A stretch of DNA of 64,000 nt from Reticulitermes lucifugus (GCA_026260175.1 JAKCWW010000075.1:116605-180604), one strand, 5' to 3'; shown: positions 1-10,481, numbered from the stretch's first letter. Numbers and translations are program-made. The notes: a model not told the origin generated them from the sequence alone.

Positions 1-321
1 ACTTTAAGCGTGTGATGGCTCTGGTTACCACAGTCTGCAGGTAATCTTACAATGTTATTTAAAATCTTATTAAAACTTTCCTTTTACAAGTCAGGACCCA
101 GACGAGCTGAACGCTTCATTTTCATTGAATGTCTACCTTACGAACCTATGGCTCACGAGGTTAGTCGCCGGACCTCATCGCGGAGGCTCGGGTTCATTTT
201 CAGGCTAGTCCGTGTGGGTTCTTTGGTGTAAAAAGTCGCAATGAGACAGGGTGTACTCCGAATAATTCGGCTTTCTCCTGTCACTATCATCCTACAAATG
301 CTCCAGAATTTTTCTTTCGTC
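1..321. other. Unannotated flank
   Basis: No long open frame and no repeat that I recognise in this stretch. It ends at the target-site duplication of the first family A SINE. Confidence 0.4.
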
Positions 322-335
322 TATCACCGACGCTG

Positions 336-616
336 GGCCCGGATAGCGTAGTGTGTATAGCGACTCGCTACGGGTTGGACAGTCCGGGGATCGAATCCCG
401 GTTGGAGCGAGATTTTTCGCAGCCGTCCAGACCGGCCCTGGGGTCCACCCAGCCTCCTATATAATGGGTACGGGGTCTCTTTCCCGGAGGTAAAGCGTCC
501 GGGGCGTGGAGTTGACCAACCACCCCATCTAGTGCCAGGGTTAAAGAAAGAGTAGAGCTATACCTCTACTCCCCCTCTGGGCCTTCATGGCCTGTTCTAG
601 GGTGAACTTTACCTTT
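336..616 (+). mobile_element. SINE family A, full-length copy with TSD
   Basis: This is a tRNA-derived SINE, a non-coding retroposon normally transcribed by RNA polymerase III and moved by a partner LINE. The 5' head carries an A-box-like GATAGCGTAG and a B-box GGGGATCGAATCCCGG. A conserved body follows, including CAGACCGGCCCTGG, the ATGGGTACGGGG motif and CTCTGGGCCTTCATGGCC. It ends in GAACTTTACCTTT. A 14-bp direct repeat, TATCACCGACGCTG, lies at 322-335 and 617-630 and fixes both ends. Two other full copies lie at 2927 and 58062. The family assignment rests on alignment by eye among copies in this window. Confidence 0.93.
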
Positions 617-630
617 TATCACCGACGCTG

Positions 631-951
631 TATACAGATAAGAATTGAGAGCTTCATTAAATAGCAGCATTAAAGCGAGCGAGAGACTTACAGTATGTGT
701 GTTACAATGTAGTGTGCTGTTATCCGGCACACCTCCACATCAGTTTAATGTGAGATTAACCGCTGGCAGATGTACGAAAGTCCAGTCACACTAACCTGAT
801 TGAAACTCTTGTCTTAATGAGGTACAACCACGCGCATGGAGGTGTTACTGTGTTGTAATTACAATCACTGAAGGATGGCGTTCATTTAAGAAGTATCTAT
901 AGATACATTTCATACTTCGTCGTTACAAAGATCAACCCGTTAATGTAAAAA
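631..951. other. No recognisable feature
   Basis: AT-rich spacer between the first SINE A and a degraded antisense SINE A. I see no open frame or repeat. Confidence 0.35.
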
Positions 952-1100
952 CGTAAAGGCTATACGTATGAGGCCAAACAGACATTGGTGTGTGGTAGAG
1001 GTATAGCTCCCTCCAAACTGAAACTCAGTGTTAGAAGGGGGTGCGACGCCCCGGCCGCTTTACCCCAGGGACCCGATAATGTGGTGTAGGAAATAATGTT
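952..1100 (-). mobile_element. SINE family A, degraded fragment
   Basis: Read on the minus strand, this matches the 3' half of family A. The plus strand shows the antisense landmarks GTAGAGGTATAGCTC, CGCCCCGGCCGCTTTACCCC and a decayed ACCCGATAATG in place of ACCCCGTACCCATTG. The tRNA-like head is missing and there are internal deletions, so this is an old truncated copy. Open frames on the minus strand here are chance readings of the SINE. Confidence 0.75.
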
Positions 1101-1186
1101 GTTTGATACGAAAATGGAGCGATGCATGTAAACACACTCTGTAGCAAAATTCAGAGTCTTTCGTGTTAAAGCAGGCGGTAGTTTCA

Positions 1187-1395
1187 TTCATTCTGTAGTC
1201 TGTCTTACGACAGGTTCGTAGCCACTTCCAAAGCGAGTTTTCCACATGGTGCGATCTAGTGCTTCCTCTTTCAATTTGCAGTTTCTTATCTTTTCCTTAA
1301 GGTCACCCAGTAGCTGCTTATTTATTCTTCCTCATCTTCCCGTCATTTCTATCCTTCCCTCTACCTTTCCTAACTTTCCTCTAACTAGTTTGTAA
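1187..1395 (-). pseudogene. LINE-A retrotransposon ORF, C-terminal fragment
   Basis: On the minus strand a frame of about 43 codons ends at a TGA (complement of 1188-1190). It contains KQLLGDLKEK, then EEALDRTMWKTRF, then GSGYEPVVRQTTE before the stop. The same segment appears on the plus strand at 13260-13394 (LNDLKEK-like, LWRTRLGRGYGP) and at 53333 (GRGYGPVVRQTTE-like), so three copies in the window share this 3' end. Comparable tails follow the reverse transcriptase of insect non-LTR elements of the YGAETWTL type, as I remember them. The stop runs into GAATGAAAC, a decayed start of the (GAAT)n tail seen at 53371. Upstream, the frame decays beyond about 1330. This is a 5'-truncated dead copy. 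Confidence 0.85.
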
Positions 1396-1825
1396 GTGTG
1401 GTATTCACCACTGTGGTGGTAGAGGTTAACATGAATCTTCACAGACACGAAGACATTGGGAATTAGTGTGCTTGGAATTTTATATAGGCCTACTGATAAC
1501 ATGTCCGTGTGACGTTGGACGTTTGACTACTCTGGTACGAACAATTGTCCACTAATTTCAAGCACAGAACTGCGCAGGACTGCCTGAGATTCGTTTTGAT
1601 ATTGTTATTAAATTATTCCATAAAGAAGAGTTCTTACAAAGAAGCCGACCGTCACTCAGCCTGTAAAAATTTTCGGAATTTTAGGATACAACATCGCCTT
1701 CACTCTGGTCCCTACCCAGAGCGATATGAATCAATTTCATTTCCTCATATCCTATTTCCAGGATCAATTTAATATCATCATCACCTCCAATCTTAGGTCT
1801 CCCAAGCGGTCCTTATCGGTAATTT
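1396..1825. other. No recognisable feature
   Basis: Spacer with a 75-codon plus-strand frame (1545-1772) that resembles nothing I know and has no sign of selection. I treat it as chance. Confidence 0.35.
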
Positions 1826-1827
1826 TA

Positions 1828-1993
1828 CAGTGAAACCTCTCTGAAACGGAACCGTAAGGGAAAACATTTTTCCGTTGCAGCCTGGTTCCGCTTCTTACGT
1901 ATAGTTGAAGTGTGGGTCCTTGGGACTGTAAACATTTTCCACTAAAGACAGGTTTCTTTTAAACTAAGGTTTCGTTTAAGACAAATTACACTG
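1828..1993. mobile_element. Pogo-like MITE, copy 1
   Basis: This is a 166-bp non-coding DNA element bounded by inverted termini. The left end is CAGTGAAACCTCTCTGAAAC and the right end reads TTTAAGACAAATTACACTG. It is flanked by TA on both sides (1826-1827 and 1994-1995), the target preference of pogo/Tc1-mariner elements. A second copy with the same internal landmarks (a TTGGGACT-like block, then TTTTCC-CTAAA, then AGGTTT) lies at 2156-2315. It has no coding capacity and would need a transposase supplied in trans. The superfamily call is inferred from TA duplication plus the CAGTnAAACC terminus. Confidence 0.75.
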
Positions 1994-2155
1994 TATTATT
2001 TTTAATATACTGCGCGGAGTCAGTTTCACAAAGTTACGTATCAAGCATACTAGTTGTTGCTTTAAGCATGTAAGTAAAATGCCAAGCGTATTCTTAGTTC
2101 TAATTAACTTCCGAAAAGTAAGCAGTTGGTTTATATTACATGGGCCTAATTTATA

Positions 2156-2315
2156 CAATGAAACCTGCCAACAACGGAATCCCAGTGGACCGAAATTTGT
2201 TCCGTTTCATATAGGTACTTGAAATTTGGAAACGCGGGACTCCAGATCCTCGGGACTTTTCCGCTAAACAAAGGTTTTATTTATGCCAAGATTCCGTTCC
2301 AGACAAGTTTTACTG
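2156..2315. mobile_element. Pogo-like MITE, copy 2
   Basis: This 160-bp element has left end CAATGAAACCTGCCAACAAC and right end TTCCAGACAAGTTTTACTG, with TA on each side (2154-2155 and 2316-2317). Its interior has CCTCGGGACTTTTCCGCTAAA where copy 1 has CCTTGGGACT, an insertion, and TTTTCCACTAAA. Both lie in the same orientation about 160 bp apart. A 68-codon frame starting at 2219 runs through it and is incidental. Confidence 0.78.
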
Positions 2316-2317
2316 TA

Positions 2318-2913
2318 TTTTTATATACCAGTAAGTTTAAAGCGATATGCAGAATGCTCAGACATACTAGTATTTTGAGCCCCAAGATACTGTTTTCACT
2401 TTCAGTTTTCCGGTCCTTTCACTAAAAAAACATTGAAGACTAAAATGTATCCACATTGTGTGACAAGTTGCAGTTCGTCCCCTTAACTTGCCTCTTATTT
2501 CCTATACAGTCATAATAGCTATTAGCATGTGACTATAATATTAATGACGGAGATGATGTAGAAACAACAGAGTGAGAATGTAGTTGGAGATATGCAACAA
2601 GCTGCTCCATCTGTCATCACGCGGTTTCTCTTGTCGGCGCAGAATCTGGAGCAACACGTGTTAATGCGCGAGCCGGAAGTATGGCCATCATCTACGGGCG
2701 TGTCGGTTAGAGAGAGGCTTTTAAAAAGTGAATCTGATTTTGTCTATACACGCAGTCTTTGCTAATTGGACTGTGGACGAATCATGTCCTGAAGACATAA
2801 CAGGACGACCTAGTAATAATGATACACTGTACAGTCTGTTTCTATCACAGTGTTTCTTACTACACCTATACAGACACAGCTTGGCCCCTCAAGCTTTACA
2901 CATTTCGTATACG
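2318..2913. other. No recognisable feature
   Basis: Spacer between a MITE and a SINE. The 70-codon frame at 2728-2940 overlaps the start of the SINE A and resembles no protein I know. Confidence 0.35.
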
Positions 2914-2926
2914 TATCTGATGTCCT

Positions 2927-3209
2927 GGGGGCCGGGATAGCGTAGTCGGTATAGGGACTCGCTACGGGCTGGGCGGTCCGGGGATCGAATCCCGGAGGGG
3001 GCGAGATTTTCAGCACCCGTCCAGACCGGCCCTGGCTGGGGGCCTACCGAGCCTCCCATACAATGGGTACCGGGTTATTCCCGGGGGTAAAGCGGCCAGG
3101 GTGTGGCATTGACCACCCACCCCCATCTAGCGCCGAGGTTAAAGAAAGAGTAGTGCTATACCTCTACTCCTCCTCTGGGCCTTCATGGCCTGTTCTAGGC
3201 TGAACTTAT
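2927..3209 (+). mobile_element. SINE family A, full-length copy with TSD
   Basis: Full-length SINE A (283 bp) with A-box GATAGCGTAGTCGG, B-box GGGATCGAATCCCGG and the conserved body. The 3' end is short (TGAACTTA). The flanking 13-bp repeat TATCTGATGTYCT lies at 2914-2926 and 3210-3222 with one mismatch. The copy is close to those at 336 and 58062, so it is probably among the younger insertions here. Confidence 0.93.
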
Positions 3210-3222
3210 TATCTGATGTTCT

Positions 3223-4253
3223 AATAGAGAGAGGTGTCAATAACGATATACCTATATGTCACTGGTCTATATGTCGCTTTGATAAGCGTTACTGAGAGCA
3301 GGGTGCTGAGATTATCTCGACGTAAGAGGGAGGAAAAACAGGAAAGTGCACACAACTGCATAACGAGGAACACTGTATTTCGCATTCCTTGCCAATTGTT
3401 ATTAGGTTAACCAAATCAAGGAGGATATATGGACTGGGCATATAGCATATATTAGTGTAAGGTTTATGCGAAGCACGTATGAAACCTGGAAAGGAATATT
3501 TATATTGCGAGGGCTATATGTTCTTGAAAAGATATATTAAAATGTATCTTAACTAAATAAGGTATTATAGAGTAAAATGGATTAATCTGGCTCAGAACAG
3601 GGTCCAGTGAGGGATTTTTGTAAAACCTGTAATTATTATTTGGATCCCATTTTAAATTCAAATAAGTTCTTGGCCAGGTGGATGACTATAATTTTCCCAA
3701 GTAGGATCCTGTTCCTCGGAGTTAGCAATTTAGACTTTCGATTTTTAAAGACCTTTCTTCAATCGTTTAGCCATTTTATCACTTGGTTGAGCTCACTGAC
3801 TATATCCTGAATCTCACACTTCTCTTGTTATCTTCTCCATGTACGTTAAATAAAATGTCGGATCGTTTCATTTTATGAATCCTTGCTTGTCGTGGCTTCA
3901 CATGTGAGGTTTTAAATAGGCCTACATTTCATTTGTTGTATGTATGAATACTGCTGCTTTTGTGAACTGTTTGGGAAACGTAATTAAATCAGAGCGGTTA
4001 ATTTTGTTACTGTTTACATGGATAAATAAAAGGAAATATACGTCGAATACTTCCTAATATCTCATAATATAACAAGCACAAGTGACCTTTCTCTGCTCGG
4101 GGTATGATTGCTTCACTTGTCTTAATCATAGCGCACGCCTCTAGGATTAAAGAATAAAGAATTAATTAAAGAATTAAATAATGAATAAAATTTTATGTAT
4201 TTTTGTTAGTCATTTAATGACACTGTTATTTGGTAAGATTACACAGCGTTGTT
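3223..4253. other. AT-rich spacer, nothing recognised
   Basis: One 67-codon plus-strand frame (3607-3810) with no recognisable motif. No tandem or inverted structure stands out. Confidence 0.35.
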
Positions 4254-4306
4254 TTTGAATGAATGAGTGAATGAACGAATGAATTAATGAATCAGTGAAT
4301 GAATAA
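4254..4306 (+). repeat. Degenerate (GAAT)n microsatellite
   Basis: Imperfect GAAT repeats with interruptions (GAGT, GAAC, GAAT, TAAT). The unit equals the 3' tail of LINE-A at 53371, but no LINE-A sequence precedes this tract, so its origin is open. Confidence 0.8.
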
Positions 4307-4384
4307 ATATAGATTACGGTGTGAACGACGCTGAGAGGGAAAAGAGAAGTATACTGAGTAAACGTATCCCAGTGGAGATTTGTT

Positions 4385-4482
4385 AACAACAAAATCTCAG
4401 GGATATGCCCTGAGACTCAACCAGGTCTTCCACTGTAAGCGATCGGCGACCAAACTTCTGAGCCATGGCATGGCCCGAAGTT
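4385..4482 (-). mobile_element. SINE family D, 5' head fragment
   Basis: On the minus strand this reads as the tRNA-like head of SINE D: GCCATGCCATGGCTCAG (A-box region), GGTCGCCGATCGC, then a B-box-like CCTGGTTGAGTCTC. The intact family D copy at 10215 has the matching order. A short palindrome, TCTCAGGG-N5-CCCTGAGA, sits at 4395-4415 just after the B-box. Confidence 0.6.
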
Positions 4483-5384
4483 CAAACTGAGAAATTGAAG
4501 TTTAATTATGCAGTTAAAGAGAACTTGGATGTGAAGTTTTGCACAACATAAATAATTCTACCGCAAAGATTGCACTTTGTTTTAACTGCAATGTTTATGT
4601 TGCACGTACTGGCAAGAGTATGGAGTAAATTTCCTAATGTCTTCGAATTTTCTGTGGTGCGTTCAAGGTGGGAAAAGGTAAGGAGATTAGTTTCATTTAT
4701 ATGAAGGTCTGTTATGATTATACATAATAAGGTGTGCACTGTACATGTTTTATATTTTCTTTTTATCATACAATTCTAATACGTTCACTGTAAATTAAAT
4801 TTTATCTTGTGCTCAAAATTTTAAAGCTTTTTGTCATTCTATGTGTCAGATTTATAGTTACTAAACCTACAGAAAGAAATGTTGTAGATTACTCTCTCAT
4901 AACCCCCTCTCTTTCTCTCTTTCCCTCTGTCATGACAGCACATAAAATGCTGAGTAGAAATGTTAAGAGCTTAATTTAATGTCGTAACAGTAATGAAACT
5001 TGTTATCGTAAAGGTTTGTTTTTGTTCATTGCGTATTAATAAAGAGAACTTCAATTCATGAACGTTCAGATGTCCGTCTGTCCGTCCGTCAAATACAGGA
5101 GATGGGAGGAGGTTCTCGAGTTTCACGGTTCGCCGAGCGTGGCACTGCCCGTCTACTAACTTTGCTTGTTCTCCACGGCGGGGATCTCCCGCCAGGGGGC
5201 TTCAAAAACAGGCGCCAACGCGAAAGTTTTGTACTACAATTAAATGAAGAGTCGTGAAGTAGCTTCAAAAGGAACAACACAGAATGAAATCGTGAAAAAT
5301 TGACTCACAAAGAAGTGTATATTACGTCGAGGCTATCTTGTGAAATCTTGAGAATACATGATAGAGCGTTCGTAACAAAGATTT
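4483..5384. other. Spacer with a GC-rich patch
   Basis: Mostly AT-rich. A patch at about 5095-5215 is clearly more GC-rich, preceded by a TCCGTCTGTCCGTCCGTC tract at 5072-5089. Minus-strand frames there (63 codons, 5089-5280, and 87 codons, 4506-4769) match nothing I know. Confidence 0.35.
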
Positions 5385-5600
5385 GCAGAAGTGCTTCTAT
5401 TAACTTCATCATGCCTGCCTCTTTATATATGTGTGTGTGTATATATGTATGTATTTATGTACGTATGTCCGTCTGTCCTGCTCTCATTTAGTCTATGTCT
5501 TTGCCCGCACGTGAAAAGTCGACGGCCCCTGGCAGGATTTTCATCAATTTTGATACAGAATACTTTCTTTTTTTTAAATTTAACCTATCCCAATTTACTT
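5385..5600 (+). repeat. Unclassified dispersed repeat D, copy 1 (interrupted)
   Basis: The block GATTTGCAGAAG, then CTATTAACTTCATCATG, followed by a GTCCGTCTGTCC tract and a GGATTTTCATCAATTTTG segment, matches copies at 47461, 53960 and 57325. A TG/TA microsatellite (about 5427-5470) interrupts it. It has no coding capacity and no clear terminal repeats. The class is unknown to me. Confidence 0.55.
5427..5470. repeat. TG/TATG-rich microsatellite
   Basis: Alternating TG followed by TATG/TACG units inside dispersed repeat D. The plus-strand frames crossing it (5300-5491 and 5391-5711) are low-complexity translations. Confidence 0.8.
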
Positions 5601-5943
5601 TCAAAAAATAGAGTACATATTACTTGGTTCCGATGCAATTCTGCATTCATCGACCATAGGTATTTAAATATTTATTGCAGAGAAAATATTTCGCTTAAAA
5701 GTTTCGGTTGAAGAAGAAACATTTTCTTCCCATTTCAGTCGCTCGGCTACTCTTAAATTTCTTCAGATAATAAACATAACGAACAAAGTGCGCCAGACAT
5801 TTTACAATACTCAAGCATTTCCTAATTTGTTGTGAAGCATTGTAATGTGTGAAGGGACAGAAATTATTTCCCAAATTTTGTCTTCTTATGCTTTGTTTCT
5901 TGCAGTTATCACGTTGAAGTTTATTTGAAATTTATGAATTAAA
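5601..5943. other. No recognisable feature
   Basis: AT-rich spacer. No element ends or open frames that I can support. Confidence 0.35.
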
Positions 5944-6220
5944 CTGTAAAGTTGTGCCTGTCCACACCATGAGGGCATAGAGGGGGAGTTGAATACTTAC
6001 ACTTGTTCTTAACTTCGGCACTAGGTGGAAGTGAGTGCTTGACTTCACGCTCCGTCCTCTTTAGAGCCGGGCAAGAAACACGGTGCCCATTGTATAGGAG
6101 GCTGTTGAGCCCAGAGCCGGTCTGGACGTTTTGGAGAAGAGACAAGGCTCTTGTTCCTAACGGATTTCGAACCCCGGATCATCCAACTCATAGCCTAGTC
6201 ACTTATGTCGTATTATTTTA
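5944..6220 (-). mobile_element. SINE family A, old antisense copy
   Basis: The plus strand reads the antisense body of SINE A in order: GCCATGAGGGCATAGAGGGG, CTTAACTTCGGCACTAGGTGG, GCCCATTGTATAGGAGGCTG, CCGGTCTGGACG and a B-box complement GGATTTCGAACCCCGG. The A-box end is decayed near 6200-6220. Divergence is clearly higher than in the copies at 336, 2927 and 58062. A 109-codon plus-strand frame (6003-6332) and a 68-codon minus-strand frame are readings of this SINE, not genes. Confidence 0.85.
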
Positions 6221-6734
6221 CACTGATCTTCTGGAAAGTAATGCCTCTAAAAACACTCCACATTACTGTGCCAAAACCGATTCTAACCTTTTAAATTCAA
6301 CGTATGAAATTAAATATCGGTCAAGCATTTAATGCTGCATTCGTTTCATTAACTTATATTTCACTCTTACCAATAAAACCTAATTTAAAAGTATGTAGCC
6401 TAAAACAAAAAGTAAAACCAATTTAACTTACAAACATTGGTGTGTTTTTATAGGCTCCTGTCTGTACACATTCACTTTTAAAGCAGTATTTACGAAATTG
6501 AGAATTGGTGCATGTTACTAAATCTTCAGTATTTTTGTATTCTTGTAATATCCTAAAATACGTCCTTGCCCGGGAACGAGCTAAGAAATGGGTTACACGA
6601 AATCCCGAACTTAAAGACACTAGATACAATAATGTGCGGTCTAAGCAGGGCTGCGGTACACTACAGGGGGCGGTAAGAGATGAGTACGAAGCAAAGGGGG
6701 ACTGAAGCTATCAGGGTAAATAATTATGCACCTA
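6221..6734. other. No recognisable feature
   Basis: Spacer carrying overlapping short frames on both strands (6423-6629 minus, 6505-6705 plus). Neither resembles a known protein. Confidence 0.35.
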
Positions 6735-6850
6735 GAAGAAAAGTCCTACTTCAGTGCCACTTGGTCCACTACAAATTTTGCATGAAGACACCGGGCTTTA
6801 ACCCCGAATATTTGCTGAGAGAATCTGCCAGTTTATAGCACTGCGTTTGT
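6735..6850 (-). mobile_element. SINE family D, internal fragment
   Basis: Plus-strand landmarks GAAAAGTCCTACTTC, AGTGCCACTTGGTCCACTAC and CACCGGGCTTTAACCCCG line up in order with the intact SINE D at 10365-10440 (GAAAAGCCTGTCCC, AGTGCCACTTTCTCCACCAC, AAACCCGGGTCTCC). The family head is on the minus strand. Ends are not defined. Confidence 0.6.
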
Positions 6851-7800
6851 GTTTAATTAAGCAGATTGCCTAAAGCCCATTCAAATTTGAAAATAGATCT
6901 TTTGTGTTTATCAACGTTATACTTGCTCACGTTGTACTCATTTCACTGTGGAACACTCCTATAGGTCTTGCAGATATTGAGACATTTTTTTAAAATCAAC
7001 ATGTCAGTGAATATACAGGCTATGAACTTGGAATTTTTCTGGTAAGACACCTGCATTCACTGTGAAATGTTAAAGTGCTGAGAATGACAATAAGAATTAA
7101 GCCGTGCTGCCATCTACACGTATGCTATAAACATTTCAGAAACTGTGGAAACTAAACTAACGACTCAGCATATCTTCCTATTGCAGTCATATTGTTTTCT
7201 TACTATAACTTCTGTCATCAGTATGCGATCACACAAAACGACAGAAAAGTAACAATTAACCTCATGAATATAAAATTATTTGTTCTTCAACATGTTCTAT
7301 AAAGTACGAAACAAGCGTACAAACCCCAGCATCTAAATGCGGTTTCCCGCTGTAAAGTTGCCATTAACGGCCTGCTTGTGACATTAACGTTAACGGTAAT
7401 CTTGAATTTGTCAGTTGAGAGCCACGTGTAAGAAATGATTAAAGATAAGAGAGAAAAATTTCCTGGCGATATTGGATAAGTTCAGGAATTTTAATAGTGG
7501 TGACAGAACGTATGTTTAGTGCATTACGTCATCCGTGGCACTTTCCACTAGCATTGGCCTGTTTTCGTAACCCGCAGAAGAAATATTAGTTTTCCGAGGT
7601 TTCCACACCCTATAAGGGAATTTCGCGCAGGAAGTCTCTGTCCTGCCATTTGGTGCGAGAGGACCTGTTCGGATATCATTCCAAGCAAGAACGGAAAGTC
7701 TTCATTTCAAAAGGACGAACGGAATTATACACATATTTCGGGGTGTGTTCTGCCACTCCACATACAAAGTATATAACAGTTCTTAGCCCATATTCTTTTA
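6851..7800. other. No recognisable feature
   Basis: AT-rich spacer up to the TSD of a SINE B. The 73-codon frame from 7650 runs into that SINE and is not a gene. Confidence 0.35.
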
Positions 7801-7815
7801 CTGTAGTAAATGTAA

Positions 7816-8108
7816 AAGTAAAGCAATCCCTACACAGGCCTGGACAGGCCCTTAGGGCTCCAGGAGGTTGAGGCTCCCAGATTTCTAGACAATCGGCATA
7901 TGAAAGTGGTAAGGTTGTCAGCCCTAAGCATCGGCCGCCTTTACCCCCCAGGAAATATTCCTGATACTCATTTCCGTTAGAGGCTGAGTTGACCTCAGGG
8001 CCATAGTGCGGCAAGAAGAAATATGGCAACGAAAAATTTCAACGACAACATCGGGAATCGAACCCGCGATGTTCCGGCTTGTAGCCTCAACCAACTGCGC
8101 CACCGCGT
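7816..8108 (-). mobile_element. SINE family B, antisense copy with TSD
   Basis: On the minus strand it starts with ACGCGGTGGCGCAGTTGG (A-box) and continues through CTACAAGCCGGAA to the B-box CGCGGGTTCGATTCCCG. It then runs through CAGGAATATTTCCTGG and GGCAAAGGCGGCCG-like blocks to a GGGATTGCTTTAC 3' end. The 15-bp flanks CTGTAGTAAAYGTAA at 7801-7815 and 8109-8123 differ at one base. About 7-9 bp between the A and B boxes are missing relative to the copy at 37401. The 117-codon minus-strand frame 7676-8029 is a chance reading of this SINE. Confidence 0.92.
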
Positions 8109-8123
8109 CTGTAGTAAACGTAA

Positions 8124-8812
8124 CAGTCTGAATTACGAGGCAGTGTCTTCTCGAATATCGAAAAAGGATAAGCTTTTCAGATGGAATTCCATGAATTGAA
8201 TTTTATTGTAAATTTCTTCCTATGTATAACATATAATAAAGAAAGGTATGGCTGGGGTTTCTCCTATTTTTTATTTGAAGCGAACGCTATCACATTCCTT
8301 ACAGTTTTAGAAACCAGACCTCGCGCCTGCTGTAACTGTGGATGGTGTTCCGTTAAACAGCCTTGATACTAGATTGCGGCGGTCGTTACGTTTAGTGACA
8401 GTCGTAGACTTTACGCAGAAACTACACTTAAAACCGCAACGTGACATTTACATTCGCTGTGCATTTTATAGCAAATTCTTTATTACATTGTCTGGTTTAA
8501 GAATAATTATGCAGTTTACCATCGCTATTTTGCACAGTACTTTTCCTTTTTGGTTTAACAGGCGCTGTTAATGTGCAGGCACACGTAGACTTTTGGGCTT
8601 CGAAGTGGACAGTTCGAAGTGAGTGCATTTAGCTGCTTCCGTGTCGGCAGGCTTTCAAACTGATTATTCATAATCTAGTAATTCAAGAGATCTTATTGAA
8701 ATTATCATAAAGTATAAACAGAAAATAATTAGCAAAATAGAAATAGCAAGAGATGAGAAGCCCACATAAGCAGTAGACATATCTTCTGGAAGTTTTGTAG
8801 AAGAAAATATTT
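8124..8812. other. No recognisable feature
   Basis: Spacer with two overlapping short plus-strand frames (8181-8366, 8338-8571) that resemble nothing known to me. Confidence 0.3.
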
Positions 8813-8888
8813 CTTGCTCGTGCCCGGAATCAAACCCCAGATCGTCCAGCCGACAGCTAATTTACTACACCAACTACGCTATCCCGAT
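8813..8888 (-). mobile_element. SINE family A, tRNA-like head only
   Basis: The minus strand reads CGGGATAGCGTAGTTGGTG (A-box), then GGCTGGACGATCTGGGG and a B-box TTTGATTCCGGGCACGAG. This matches the first 75 bp of SINE A. The body is missing, so it is either a 3'-truncated copy or a related tRNA-derived head. Confidence 0.65.
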
Positions 8889-10201
8889 TTCTGTTACGCT
8901 TCATTACGCATACAATTTGTTTAATTTGTTAATCATATATTACGTGCAGGCGACAGCTCAACCTCATCAGGAAGGAGCTCTAGAAGTAGGCGCGTGGGGA
9001 TGTGAAACACCTGACGTCTAATCACTCTGAAGCACAAGTCCCATCCAAATTACGATCTCGGCTTTCGCGTAGGGAAATTAAAAAAACATTAATAGTCTCA
9101 GTAGAAAATTTCTGAAAAAGACTGAGATTCGAACTGTGTACCACATCGAATAAAAATATGCAGAATCACGGCTACACTAACATAATTGCTGAATTCTTTC
9201 CAGTGGCTTTCTATCGCATTGACCAACTGGCTTTTTAATTATTTTCATATTCGTACACCGGAACTATTTTCTCACGTTTTAAACTCGCTCTCGCATTTCC
9301 TTCTCTTTTTAAAGCTCAAAAGGCCGGACATCAAATTTCATTTGTCCTTAGATGAAAGCTGGTTAAACGCTTTGAAGCATCAAGCTTAATGTAAATAATA
9401 TTTAAACATTCAGTTCCTAGCTCATACAAAATCCGGCGTCCCTACTACAGACCAGCCTGTTAATACTGTTCAAAAAATAATCGCTGTTTCTTATTAGAAT
9501 CATAAGATTGTCATGTTAAATAGCTACACCATGTGTGGCAGATGTGTATATTGTGGATGGCGGGGCAGGCGTCTGATTAGTGCTGAGAAGAATTATGCCT
9601 AATAGTTATCTTTCTATCTGCGACATGGGGGTTCCTTGTGTGACAGAAAACATTATAACGTACTCGCAGTCAGATATTTATTGTGTCTGCGATCGAAAGT
9701 GAATATACTGTGTATACTTAGACTTCTCGATTTGCTGTTGCTGTTACTTTTTTTGGCAGAAAACATAGGTGCTTTAAAGAAAAACACAGAATATCTATAA
9801 GACGCTAGAAACGAACACAGGATTATATAAGAATACAATTATGTCTAATAAATCCTTACAGAATATTGCATTCTTAAAATATTTTAGAAGGAATATCACA
9901 CATTAAATTACATTCAAGTACGTAGTTAAAGAAAGCATTTAATCCGTGAAATGCATGCTACCGGTCATTTTCAAGTACAGTATGTATAATCGTACATAAT
10001 CCTGAACGTGGCGCATCAAACCGGCCATTAGTGCTTTATCAAACGAACCCGGCCGGAGTATTGAATAAAACCGTTCAATGTCACCTCACAGAAAACACAC
10101 AACTTACGTATTATGATGTTAACATCGCTAACGATGTTCAGGACAATTATTGTTATTTATTCTAAAGACCAATTGAAACTAGCAAACTTCTTTTCATTAA
10201 A
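8889..10201. other. No recognisable feature
   Basis: AT-rich spacer. At 9120-9185 the minus strand has weak tRNA-like boxes (TTAGTGTAGCCG and CACAGTTCGAATCTC), too decayed to call. Frames 9186-9389 and 9653-9838 are unremarkable. Confidence 0.35.
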
Positions 10202-10214
10202 CCAGGTGGAATTT

Positions 10215-10468
10215 GTTGTGAAGGGCCCCGTAGCAGATGCTACGGGCGCACCCCAGCCTTGAGGCTTAATGTGCAACCCTGTGATGAAGATGATCAGTTT
10301 TTTTGTTTTTCCGTGTACTAGAGCACCGATGGAATGAAATTGACAGGGGAAAACCGAAGTACTCGGGGAAAAGCCTGTCCCAGTGCCACTTTCTCCACCA
10401 CAAACCGGCATCAAACCCGGGTCTCCTTGGTGAGAGGTCGGCGACTAACCGCCTGAGACATGGCACGG
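10215..10468 (-). mobile_element. SINE family D, intact copy with TSD
   Basis: A 254-bp tRNA-derived element on the minus strand. The head reads GGCCGTGCCATGTCTCAGG, GGTTAGTCGCCGACCTCTC and the B-box CCCGGGTTTGATGCCGG. The body contains GTGGTGGAGAAAGTGGCACT and a GAGTACTTCGG block. Near its 3' end lies a near-perfect palindrome, CCCGTAGCA-GA-TGCTACGGG (10227-10246 on the plus strand). The 13-bp flanks CCAGGTGGMATTT at 10202-10214 and 10469-10481 differ once. Three partial relatives occur at 4385, 6735 and 43856. Overlapping frames on both strands are incidental. Confidence 0.82.
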
Positions 10469-10481
10469 CCAGGTGGCATTT

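Noticed and set aside
338-410. tRNA gene
   Set aside because: A and B boxes are present, but this is the 5' head of a dispersed SINE with body and TSD. The same applies at 2930, 14140, 21250, 25101, 37405, 43555, 55090 and 58065.
2810-3016. 68-codon minus-strand ORF with GFDPRTAQPVASPYTDYAIPA
   Set aside because: It is the complement of the SINE A head; this phrase is produced by the tRNA-like boxes.
6003-6332. 109-codon plus-strand ORF
   Set aside because: It lies over a decayed SINE A in reverse orientation.
7676-8029. 117-codon minus-strand ORF
   Set aside because: It is read through an antisense-positioned SINE B with clear TSD; not a protein gene.
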